Source: an uncultured Dorea sp. (GTDB lineage: Bacteria; Bacillota; Clostridia; Lachnospirales; Lachnospiraceae). Taken from it: a stretch of 34,672 nt of DNA. Location of the stretch: positions 1 through 34,672 of the forward strand of contig CANDQP010000024.1 of assembly GCA_947388185.1 (NCBI GenBank), read 5' to 3'. Under the pieces are notes generated by a model. That model was not told the origin of the DNA. It made no database searches and saw only the letters and a list, made by a program, of their open reading frames with translations. Positions within the stretch are counted from its first letter, which is position 1. The number at the start of each line of letters is the position of its first letter. Made by a program: the position numbers and the translations under genes. Shown here one piece after another: positions 25,057 through 32,122 of this stretch.

Positions 25057-25767
25057 GCCCATTCCCCACACCGTCTGAATATACGTATCCGTTCCGTTTC
25101 TCTTAAGCTTAGAACGAATGTTGCTGATATGTACGTTGATGGTCTTATCCTCAGCCAGATATTCTTCTCCCCAGGCATACTCATAGATCATCTGCTTCGT
25201 GAATACCCGCCTGGGATTGCGGATCAGAAGCTCCATGATCAGGAATTCATGCTTTGTCAATTCTATAAGCTCTCCCTTCGCCGTCATCTCCTGAGTATCC
25301 GGATTCAAGGTCCATTCACGGTAAGAATACGTCTGCCCTGCCGGTATCTCCCCGGAACTCTCTCCCCCGTTTACACAGCGGCTCTGTCTGGCTTCCGTCT
25401 TCTCCCCTTCTCTCTCTCGGCGTCGGAACTGTACCTGTATCCTCACCAACAGTTCCGGCAGGTCAAAGGGCTTGCACAGATAATCCTCTGCCCCGGCAGA
25501 CAATACCTCCACCTTGCTTTCAAGCCCGCTCTTTGCTGACAGCACGATCACAGGAGTCTTCTTAGAGAATACGGATACAAGTTCCTCCCCTGAGATTCCA
25601 GGAAGCATCAGATCCAGAAGAACCAGATCATATTCTTCCATAGAGAATAACAATTTCGCCTCGCTGCCGGAATAAGCCTGTGTACATATATATCCATGCC
25701 CCTCCAGATAGTCTTTGAGCATCTGGTTGTTCCGGGCGTCATCTTCTACAATCAAAATATTCTGCAT
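25042..25767 (-). CDS. OmpR-family response regulator
   Basis: This 241-residue regulator has an N-terminal receiver with acidic pocket E8-D9-D10, phospho-acceptor D52 in LVLLDLMLPG, and K99 in YLCKPFD. A charged linker spans about 112-150. The C-terminal winged helix (about 150-241) shows ELTKHEFLIMELLIRN and DKTINVHISNIRSKL. AAAGGGGG precedes ATG 25767. It heads the operon and should be phosphorylated by the kinase at 22284-23207, then switch on the ABC genes through the repeats near its own 3' end. Confidence 0.94.
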   Translation of the reverse strand: MQNILIVEDDARNNQMLKDYLEGHGYICTQAYSGSEAKLLFSMEEYDLVLLDLMLPGISGEELVSVFSKKTPVIVLSAKSGLESKVEVLSAGAEDYLCKPFDLPELLVRIQVQFRRREREGEKTEARQSRCVNGGESSGEIPAGQTYSYREWTLNPDTQEMTAKGELIELTKHEFLIMELLIRNPRRVFTKQMIYEYAWGEEYLAEDKTINVHISNIRSKLKRNGTDTYIQTVWGMGFKLS

Positions 25768-25817
25768 GTGATTTCCCCCTTTGAGAAAATAATAACATGC
25801 AGAATATAAAAATACAA
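25757..25817 (-). promoter_or_regulatory. Response-regulator promoter with 12-bp inverted repeat over the start codon
   Basis: TTGTAT (25817-25812), 17 bases, then TATTAT (25794-25789) makes a plausible promoter. A perfect 12-bp inverted repeat, CATGCAGAATAT at 25796-25807 and its complement at 25757-25768, has one arm in the promoter spacer and the other over the first codons (ATG CAG AAT AT). If a longer upstream transcript exists, the arms could fold and hide the start codon. Otherwise it may be a DNA site. Confidence 0.5.
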
Positions 25818-25842
25818 ATCCTTTATCCGTTCCCCGCCCCTC

Positions 25843-25911
25843 TCAGCCGCTCCCAAAAATCGCACCAACCACTGCACCGAAAGCAATTCCCAGACAGAGT
25901 ACAGCTAACAA
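25843..25911 (-). CDS. Possible 22-residue glycine-zipper membrane micropeptide
   Basis: Directly after the guanine deaminase stop, and in the same frame, four codons lead to a TTG and then 21 more codons that read as one hydrophobic helix with GIAFGAVVGAIFG, a GxxxGxxxGxxxG glycine zipper, ending in TGA. There is no good ribosome site and the start would be TTG. It could be chance, a remnant of a longer gene, or a stop-codon extension of the deaminase. Confidence 0.2.
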   Translation of the reverse strand: MLAVLCLGIAFGAVVGAIFGSG

Positions 25912-25923
25912 ATACTCAGTATT

Positions 25924-27204
25924 CTATATCACTTTCTTTCCTGCTGCATATTTGCCCGCCAGTCTCTTGCCTTCCTCTGCCAGATAAATACAGCGCTCCA
26001 GCCTCTCTTTCGTTCCAAGCGTCCTTGTACTGCGGATCCCCTTATCGTCAAGCACCAGTGCATCCAGTTCATATCCCTCTTCAAAGCTTCCTGCTTTCCC
26101 AAAGAAAGAACCTCCTCCCTTCGTAGCCAGATAGAATACTTCTTCCATCGCAAGAGGTCTCTTCCCCTGATCTGCAAGTCTCCAATACAGCTTGGAGACA
26201 CCGACAGCATCGGCCATACAGCGGAACATGGATATATTCGCTCCGCCTGCCATATCGGTTCCAAGCCCTACCGGAATCCCTTCTTCCAGATATCTGCGGA
26301 TTGGTGCGATTCCCGAAGACAGGTTGATATTGGACTGCGGACAATGCGCCACATACACACCCTTTTTCTTCATAAGCTCCACCTCCGTGTCCGAAGAGTG
26401 TACACAGTGGGCCATGACCGTCTTCGCCTGTCCTCCGAACAGACCGTAATGCTCATAGACATCTCCGTAGCATGAGGACCAGGGGAATAACTCCTTCACC
26501 CATTCAATCTCCGACAGATTCTCCGACAGATGGGACTGGACCGGAAGCCCGTATTCCCGCTGAAGCTTCCCTAAGCCTTCCATCAAAGGACCGCTGCAGG
26601 TCGGTGCAAACCGCGGTGTAAGGATCGGCCGGGTATTCTGATACTTTCCTTTTGTCTCCTTAATCCATGCAGCCGTTGCATCCAGAGCAGTCACCGCATC
26701 CGTCTCCCTCAGATCATCTGTACTGTTCTGATCCATATTGACCTTGCCCACATAAGTAACCAGTCCTGTATCTTCCAGCTTCTCCATCAGAAGATCCGTA
26801 GCCGGAACATGCACCGTTCCGAATACCACTGCCCTCGTAGTCGCGCTCTGCTTAAGGTCCTCTGCAAAGATCCCATAGGCCTTCTCGGCATAATCCAGAT
26901 CCTTGTACCTGCTCTCTTCGGGGAATGTATGGGTATCAAGCCACTCCAAAAGCTCCAGATCCATTCCCAGCCCCCGGAAGGGGTACTGGGGCGCATGGAT
27001 ATGCAGATCTGTCATCCCGGGGACTATCAGCATATCCTGATAATCTGTAACCGGCAGATTCCGATATTCTTCGGGCAGCACCGGGTACACCCCCTTGGAA
27101 ACTCCCTGACAGCAGACCAGATATCCCTGATCTGTCACAGACAACTGATCCTTTGTCTTGGCATAACAAATATTTCCCTTTAAAACAAATGAATCCTCTC
27201 TCAT
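25924..27204 (-). CDS. guaD: Guanine deaminase
   Basis: This 426-residue amidohydrolase converts guanine to xanthine and ammonia. Zinc ligands are H68 and H70 in TDLHIHAPQYPFRG, H225 in PVQSHLSEN, H266/H269 in VMAHCVHS and D317 in LGTDMAGG. HAPQ and TPRFAPTCS are guanine deaminase hallmarks. Length fits. Ribosome site GAGGAAG lies before ATG 27204. It is the second gene of the riboswitch-controlled operon, 69 bases after the guanine permease, so imported guanine is deaminated. The whole start region is present twice in tandem. The xanthine formed could enter the catabolic route near the left edge. Confidence 0.95.
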   Translation of the reverse strand: MREDSFVLKGNICYAKTKDQLSVTDQGYLVCCQGVSKGVYPVLPEEYRNLPVTDYQDMLIVPGMTDLHIHAPQYPFRGLGMDLELLEWLDTHTFPEESRYKDLDYAEKAYGIFAEDLKQSATTRAVVFGTVHVPATDLLMEKLEDTGLVTYVGKVNMDQNSTDDLRETDAVTALDATAAWIKETKGKYQNTRPILTPRFAPTCSGPLMEGLGKLQREYGLPVQSHLSENLSEIEWVKELFPWSSCYGDVYEHYGLFGGQAKTVMAHCVHSSDTEVELMKKKGVYVAHCPQSNINLSSGIAPIRRYLEEGIPVGLGTDMAGGANISMFRCMADAVGVSKLYWRLADQGKRPLAMEEVFYLATKGGGSFFGKAGSFEEGYELDALVLDDKGIRSTRTLGTKERLERCIYLAEEGKRLAGKYAAGKKVI

Positions 27205-27257
27205 AACTCTTCCTCTCTTCTTAATGAATCCTCTCTCATAACTCTTCCTCTCTTCTT
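27188..27257. repeat. Perfect 35-bp tandem duplication over the guaD start
   Basis: Bases 27188-27222 and 27223-27257 are identical. Each copy holds the ribosome site, the ATG and the first four codons of guaD (minus strand). Because 35 is not a multiple of three, the upstream ATG opens a different short frame. A perfect copy suggests a recent slippage or recombination event, or active maintenance. Confidence 0.95.
27201..27239 (-). CDS. 12-codon leader frame created by the duplication
   Basis: The upstream copy of the guaD start reads MREDSLRREEL followed by leucine and TGA, with the same GAGGAAG ribosome site as guaD. Its TGA overlaps the true guaD ATG as ATGA, the arrangement used in translational coupling. 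Ribosomes that start here would terminate on the guaD start. The frame is certain; translation is inferred. Confidence 0.4.
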   Translation of the reverse strand: MREDSLRREEEL

Positions 27258-27273
27258 CCAGTATTCTGATATG

Positions 27274-28683
27274 TTATCCCAGTGTCATAAAAGCATACCG
27301 TATTATGAATACAAATGCAATCGTAAATGTCAGGACCTTTACCTCCTGCCTTCTGCCCACAAAAAGCTTCACCAGACAGTATGTGATCAGGCCGAGGGCA
27401 ACACCGTTGGCAATAGAGTATGTAAAAGGCATGAAGATGATCGTACAGAATGCCGGCAGCGCTTCGCTCATATCCTCAAAGTTGACATCCCTGATATTCG
27501 AAAGCATCAGGATCCCTACGAAGATCAGTGCAGGAGCCGTTGCCGCCGAAGGAACAACGTTGACGATCGGGGCAAACAGGATCGCTCCTAAGAATAATAC
27601 TGCCGTCACCATACTGGTAAGTCCGGTCCTTCCTCCTTCTGCAATTCCTGAACTTGATTCCACCACCGTCGTTACGGTAGAGGTTCCCACCATCGCGCCT
27701 GCTGCCGTAGAGACCGCATCCGACATCAATGCCTGCTTCATACGGATCACTTCTCCGTTTTCATCGATCATTCCCGACTGCTTCGCCGCACCAAGCAAGG
27801 TTCCGATAGAATCGAACATATTTACCAATGAAAAACTGATCACCAGCATAGTCACGGTAAACAGGCTCTCGATCCATTTCCCTCCCGCAAATAATCCTGC
27901 AAAATCCATCTTCAGGAACGAAACCTCCGCGAAATCCTTGAATTTCATTCCGATATTCATATCAAAATTCGATAAATGGGTAACTCCCAGCGGAATTCCG
28001 ATCAAAGTTGCCGCTGCGATTCCCAAAAATATAGAACCTTTTACCTTCTTTGCATACAGCACTCCCATTACGATCAGACCGATCAGAGCCGTCAGCGCAC
28101 CGCCGATCAGACTGAGATCCGCTTCTTTGGTCCTCCACTGTGAGAAATCCACCATACTCACCAGAGTAGCTGAATTCGCGATCACAAGTCCCGCATTCTT
28201 AAGACCGATAATGGTGATGAACAGCCCTACTCCCGGGGTAATGGCTGATTTAACCGCATCCGGGATCGAGCGGATGATCGCCTCCCGAAGTCCCACCGCG
28301 GTGATCACAATGAAAAAGATCCCTGACAGAAATACGATCACCAACGCCTGTCCGTAGGTATATCCCATTCCGAGCACCACCGTGTACGCGAAGAAAGCAT
28401 TCAGCCCCATCCCCGGCGCCTGCGCAAACGGGACCTTCGCATACAGCGCGCACATCGCAGTACCGATAAACGCTCCGATACAGGTGCCGATGAACACACC
28501 GTTAGCGATCTTTCCCGCCATCGCTGCATCTCCCATGATCACATAGGGATCTGACAAGATCTGCGGATTCAAGATCAGTATATAAGCGATCGTAATAAAT
28601 GTGGTGATTCCTGCCAGAATCTCTGTTCTCACTGTTGTCCCGCTCTCCTTGAGCTGAAATATGCGTTCTAATTTCTCATTCAT
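27274..28683 (-). CDS. Guanine/hypoxanthine permease, AzgA-type NCS2 family
   Basis: This 469-residue membrane protein has about 12-14 helices. Family marks are the N-terminal SGTTVRTEILAGITTFITIAY, then PGMGLNAFFAYTVV, and the central VNMFDSIGTLLGAAKQSG and GTSTVTTVVESSSGI. These define the AzgA/PbuG branch that imports guanine, hypoxanthine or adenine with protons. AGGAGG lies before ATG 28683. It is preceded by a purine riboswitch of the guanine class and followed by guanine deaminase, so guanine/hypoxanthine is the likely substrate, with synthesis shut off when guanine is plentiful. Confidence 0.93.
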   Translation of the reverse strand: MNEKLERIFQLKESGTTVRTEILAGITTFITIAYILILNPQILSDPYVIMGDAAMAGKIANGVFIGTCIGAFIGTAMCALYAKVPFAQAPGMGLNAFFAYTVVLGMGYTYGQALVIVFLSGIFFIVITAVGLREAIIRSIPDAVKSAITPGVGLFITIIGLKNAGLVIANSATLVSMVDFSQWRTKEADLSLIGGALTALIGLIVMGVLYAKKVKGSIFLGIAAATLIGIPLGVTHLSNFDMNIGMKFKDFAEVSFLKMDFAGLFAGGKWIESLFTVTMLVISFSLVNMFDSIGTLLGAAKQSGMIDENGEVIRMKQALMSDAVSTAAGAMVGTSTVTTVVESSSGIAEGGRTGLTSMVTAVLFLGAILFAPIVNVVPSAATAPALIFVGILMLSNIRDVNFEDMSEALPAFCTIIFMPFTYSIANGVALGLITYCLVKLFVGRRQEVKVLTFTIAFVFIIRYAFMTLG

Positions 28684-28902
28684 ATTCTTCTTCCTCCTAA
28701 GTTAAGATTGTTTTTGTTCCGTTTTCCCCGGAACTGGATTTATCTTAAATTCGGTGCCAATCTTTTGCTGCCCGGAAAAAGAACAGCTTCTACCGACCCT
28801 CCCTTCAGACGGACACCCTTGCAATTAAGAACCACTTTGATATAGACATCAAGCGGCACTTCTTAGAATTGCAGCAATATTCCGTACTCGTTTTGCGGCA
28901 GC
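28684..28902 (-). other. Unexplained leader segment between riboswitch and permease
   Basis: About 220 bases separate the riboswitch terminator from the permease start. They hold two related T-rich hairpin modules (28763-28795 and 28891-28916, similar as direct repeats). Two overlapping open frames with no clear start are also present, one of 39 codons at 28740-28859 containing VVLNCKGVRLKGGS. An inverted repeat TTAAGAT/ATCTTAA closes next to the ribosome site and contains an inner GTTCC/GGAAC stem. No gene or known RNA class was recognised. It may be an inserted repetitive element. Confidence 0.4.
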
Positions 28903-28992
28903 AAAAAAGAGCTGCCTACAAAACCAGCGGCTATGTAGTCAACTCTTACGGCAGTCGGTAGAAACTCTGGGCCAATTCCCAGTATATACATA
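28903..28992 (-). promoter_or_regulatory. Purine riboswitch, guanine class, with intrinsic terminator
   Basis: On the minus strand P1 pairs TATGTA (28992-28987) with TACATA (28937-28932). P2 is CTGGG/CCCAG with a loop containing TTGG. The junction holds GAGTTTCTACC, and P3 is GACT/AGTT with loop GCCGTAAG, giving the GG-CC loop-loop contact. The 3' junction GACTA has C at the specificity position, which marks guanine rather than adenine. A hairpin AGCCGCT/AGGCAGCT (28932-28926, 28917-28910) and TCTTTTTT follow. CTACA of P1 can instead pair with TGTAG in the terminator loop. Guanine should therefore stop transcription of the permease-guaD operon. Confidence 0.88.
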
Positions 28993-29020
28993 TTTGCAAA
29001 CTCATTCTTCAATTGACTCT

Positions 29021-29066
29021 ATTATATAGGCTATGCCAATTATAATCTATGCATATTTTTTACAAA
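29021..29066 (-). promoter_or_regulatory. Probable promoter(s) of the riboswitch operon
   Basis: Two TATAAT boxes occur on the minus strand (29044-29039 and 29026-29021) upstream of the aptamer. TTTGTA (29066-29061) lies 16 bases before the first; the second has only a weak TAGATT at 17 bases. Either would start transcription before the aptamer. The choice cannot be made by eye. Confidence 0.45.
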
Positions 29067-29106
29067 TTATTCCATAATTTTTTATCTATTATTCACAATT
29101 TACCAG

Positions 29107-29448
29107 CTATCTGCACATCAACTCCTGCACGATCAAATCATTTCCCGAAAGAATTTCCATATCTACAGATTGGCATATGGGACATTTCATATCACAGCCA
29201 ACTGCATTAAAAAGCTCCCCGCAATCTCTGCATTTTACAATCCCCGGAACCACATGCATTTCCAGTGTTGTCTTTTCCATAAATGTATGGTAAGTTGCTG
29301 CCGGCCAGCATTTTTCCATGTATTCAGGAACAATTCCAGATAATTCTCCAACCTCTAAAACTACCCTTTGTACTTCTGTCATCCCTTCTTCCTGTATCAT
29401 TTTTTCAATTGTTTTCACAAGTGATGAGATAATTCCTACTTCATGCAT
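29107..29448 (-). CDS. hypA: HypA/HybF nickel metallochaperone
   Basis: This 113-residue protein begins MHEVGI, giving the N-terminal Met-His-Glu that binds nickel in HypA. It ends with the zinc site C73-x2-C76 and C89-x2-C92. Length is exact for the family. It delivers nickel to an apo-enzyme, normally the large subunit of a [NiFe]-hydrogenase, with HypB. GGAGAGG precedes ATG 29448, three bases after the preceding gene. It is the last gene of the redox operon. No hydrogenase subunit or other maturation gene (hypC-F) is visible in the window, so its target here is unclear. Confidence 0.95.
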   Translation of the reverse strand: MHEVGIISSLVKTIEKMIQEEGMTEVQRVVLEVGELSGIVPEYMEKCWPAATYHTFMEKTTLEMHVVPGIVKCRDCGELFNAVGCDMKCPICQSVDMEILSGNDLIVQELMCR

Positions 29449-29451
29449 GAT

Positions 29452-32121
29452 CTATCCTCTCCTGACAGTCTCTTTGACAGCGGTTGCCGCAATCCGTCCG
29501 GAACGCTTTACTGCATTTGCCGCAAATTTAATTGGCAGCTTTTCATAAAAATCCGGCGTAGTATTTGTCCGATGCTCCAAATGAATTGCATCAAACTTGC
29601 ATCTGGTCGTACACAGGCCGCAGCCGATACACATATAAGAATCCACTTGGACTGCGCCGCAGCCTAAGCATCTTTCCGTCTCTTTCCTCATCTGATCTTC
29701 TGTAAACGTAGTACGGGCATCCTGATAGCCAATCCCATCAGATCTTTGAATGGCTCTCTGCCGCGGCGTAGAATCATAGCCGTCCACCACTACATTATCC
29801 TTATCAAATGCCTTATAATCTCTCCTGTCTCTCCCATTCAGCATGTCCTGGCCTGGCTGCACATAACGATGAATGGATATCGCTCCTTCTTTTCCTGCGG
29901 CAATGGCATGGATGGCAAATTTAGGACCTGTCAGGCAGTCACCGCCTGCAAATACGTCCGGCTGCGCCGTCTGATACGTCACTGCGTCAGCCATAACGGT
30001 GTTTCCACGTCCGGTTTTTGCCTTGCTGTTTTCCAACAGACCGCCCCATTCGATTGCCTGCCCGATGGAAAGAAGTACCGTATCGGCAGTTACCTGAATT
30101 GTGTTGTTTTCATCATATTTCGGCGCAAAGCGATGGTTCTCGTCAAATACAGAAATGCATTGCATAAACTCAACCCCTGCTACCCTTCCATTTTCAGTAA
30201 GAATCCGTTTCGGCCCCCAGCCATTATGGAAAGATATGGATTCACGCTCGGCTTCTTCCACTTCCTCATCCAGTGCCGGCATTTCTTTTCTACTCTCCAG
30301 ACAATACATTTCCACCTGTTTCGACCCTTGGCGTATCGCAGTCCTTGCCACATCGACTGCCACATTCCCTCCGCCGATCACAACCGTTTTTCCAGAAAGC
30401 TTTTTGCCCTTTCCCTGATTTACACCGCGTAAAAATTCTATGCCGGAGATTACATTTTCTGCCGTCTCTCCTTCGATTCCCAGAGACCGTCCTCCCTGGG
30501 CGCCGACTGCCAGATAAAATGCCTGGTATCCCTGCTCTCGAAGCTGGTCAAGGGTGATATCCTTTCCTATTTCTACGCCATTTCTAAATTCAATGCCAAG
30601 CTCGCGCAGGATCTCAATTTCTGCTTCCACGACATCCTTTTCCAAACGAAATGCCGGGATTCCAAGCATCAACATTCCCCCGGATTGTTTTTCTTTCTCA
30701 AATACCGTTACTTGATATCCTTCTACAGCCAGATAATATGCACAGGAAAGTCCTGCAGGCCCAGAACCGATCACGGCAATCTTATTCGAATATTCATGGC
30801 GTTTTTCCGGTATAAAGCGCATTTCCTTCTTTAATTCCTGATCCGCAATAAAGCGTTTGATATCATCAATGGCTACCGGTTCATCAATTTCGCCGCGGGT
30901 ACAGTTATTTTCACAATCATGGGGACAGATTCTTCCGCAGACAGCCGGAAATGGATTTTCTTTTTTTATCAGTTCCAAGGCGTCCATATAGCGGCCTTCT
31001 GCTGCAAGCTTGATATAACCTTGTACTCCAATGTGTGCAGGACATGCCGTCTTACATGGCGCCGTCCCTTCTTCCGCTACATCCTCTCTGTTGCGTCTGT
31101 AATCTTTGTTCCAATCTTTTTCGCTCCACCTGTGATCTCTGACCTTCCTTACTTCCTTCACGGGGATTTCTTCTTTTGCACAAAGTCTTTGCCCTAATTT
31201 TAATGCATTCGTCGGACAGGTTTCCACGCACTGTCCACAGGCCACGCATTTCTGTGATTCAGATACCGCACCATAATTAGAACGGATGGCGTCCGGTGTT
31301 TTAAACATATTAGCCATACGAATAGAAAAACAGGAACAGCCGCAGCAATTACAGATTGCGTCCGTATCCCCCAGACCGTCCGTGTGAGGCATCTCATGCA
31401 TCAATCCATTTGCTTCTGCTTTTTTTAATATTCTTTCTGCTTCCTCCCTGCTAACCTCTCTTGCTCTTCCTGTACGAATGTAATACTCGGCGCTCGGCCC
31501 TATCTGAAGGCATATTTCATGTTCCAAATGCCCACATCCTTCTTCACCAATCCTCCGTGCCGCCCGGCAGGAGCAGTCGCTGATCGCAAAAGTATCATAT
31601 TTATCTAAATAATAACTTATTTTTTCCCAAGGCTTTACTTCCGGCAGATTCGCAATCGCATTTTCAACCGGAATCACCCTCATCATTGCCATACCTTCCG
31701 GAAACAGCGGAGACATGGTTGCCAGACGTTTTCTCGTATACTCTTCAAATGCACGGCCAATCTCCGGATGTGCCGCTAATTGCTCTCTGTTATTCACCAT
31801 CCATTCCAAAATGCCCGGCGCAAACATATTTACAAAAAAGACTTCCTCTCCATCCTCATGCCATACTTTACATACCCCAATCTGTGCAAGCTCCATCAAT
31901 ATTTTATGAGCCTTTTTCACACTCATCCTGCATTTTTTTGCTACATATTCTGCGGTTCTTTTCTTTCGCAGCCCCATGGATAGTGCAACATCTGCTTGTT
32001 CATCTGAAACAACGCAGGCAAGAGCATAATATTCCGGCTGATTCTCATCAATTTTATTCATTGCCCCGGCAATCCCGCCTACCATCTTTGCCAGTTTTAC
32101 AATTTTAGGTCTTAATGCCAT
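29452..32121 (-). CDS. Large Fe-S/FAD NAD(P)-dependent oxidoreductase with N-terminal winged-helix-like segment
   Basis: This 889-residue protein starts with about 110 residues resembling a winged helix (RTAEYVAKKCRMSVKKAHKI). A cysteine-rich region follows (C183, C185, C196, C204, then CNCCGCSC at 257-264) and a 4Fe-4S site C292-C295-C298-C302. An Fe-S domain like that of glutamate synthase small subunit carries cysteines at 356, 360, 395, 399, 403 and 407. FAD binds at GSGPAGLSC (452-460), NAD(P) at GGGNVAVD (583-590), and a last 4Fe-4S site lies at 831-841. It should move electrons between NAD(P)H and ferredoxin-like partners. Its neighbours are hypB, hypA and a ferredoxin reductase. The substrate is unknown; E. 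coli AegA/YgfT are distant relatives of the GltD-like part. Confidence 0.85.
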   Translation of the reverse strand: MALRPKIVKLAKMVGGIAGAMNKIDENQPEYYALACVVSDEQADVALSMGLRKKRTAEYVAKKCRMSVKKAHKILMELAQIGVCKVWHEDGEEVFFVNMFAPGILEWMVNNREQLAAHPEIGRAFEEYTRKRLATMSPLFPEGMAMMRVIPVENAIANLPEVKPWEKISYYLDKYDTFAISDCSCRAARRIGEEGCGHLEHEICLQIGPSAEYYIRTGRAREVSREEAERILKKAEANGLMHEMPHTDGLGDTDAICNCCGCSCFSIRMANMFKTPDAIRSNYGAVSESQKCVACGQCVETCPTNALKLGQRLCAKEEIPVKEVRKVRDHRWSEKDWNKDYRRNREDVAEEGTAPCKTACPAHIGVQGYIKLAAEGRYMDALELIKKENPFPAVCGRICPHDCENNCTRGEIDEPVAIDDIKRFIADQELKKEMRFIPEKRHEYSNKIAVIGSGPAGLSCAYYLAVEGYQVTVFEKEKQSGGMLMLGIPAFRLEKDVVEAEIEILRELGIEFRNGVEIGKDITLDQLREQGYQAFYLAVGAQGGRSLGIEGETAENVISGIEFLRGVNQGKGKKLSGKTVVIGGGNVAVDVARTAIRQGSKQVEMYCLESRKEMPALDEEVEEAERESISFHNGWGPKRILTENGRVAGVEFMQCISVFDENHRFAPKYDENNTIQVTADTVLLSIGQAIEWGGLLENSKAKTGRGNTVMADAVTYQTAQPDVFAGGDCLTGPKFAIHAIAAGKEGAISIHRYVQPGQDMLNGRDRRDYKAFDKDNVVVDGYDSTPRQRAIQRSDGIGYQDARTTFTEDQMRKETERCLGCGAVQVDSYMCIGCGLCTTRCKFDAIHLEHRTNTTPDFYEKLPIKFAANAVKRSGRIAATAVKETVRRG

Positions 32122-32122
32122 A

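Noticed and set aside
27305-28357. Plus-strand open frame of 350 codons opposite the guanine permease
   Set aside because: It is the antisense shadow of a conserved membrane protein; its Ile/Thr/Pro-rich composition is typical of that, and no ribosome site is present.
28740-28859. 39-codon open frame in the permease leader as a real gene
   Set aside because: It has no ribosome site, a second frame is open over the same bases, and it lies in a hairpin-rich leader. It is reported only as part of an unexplained segment.
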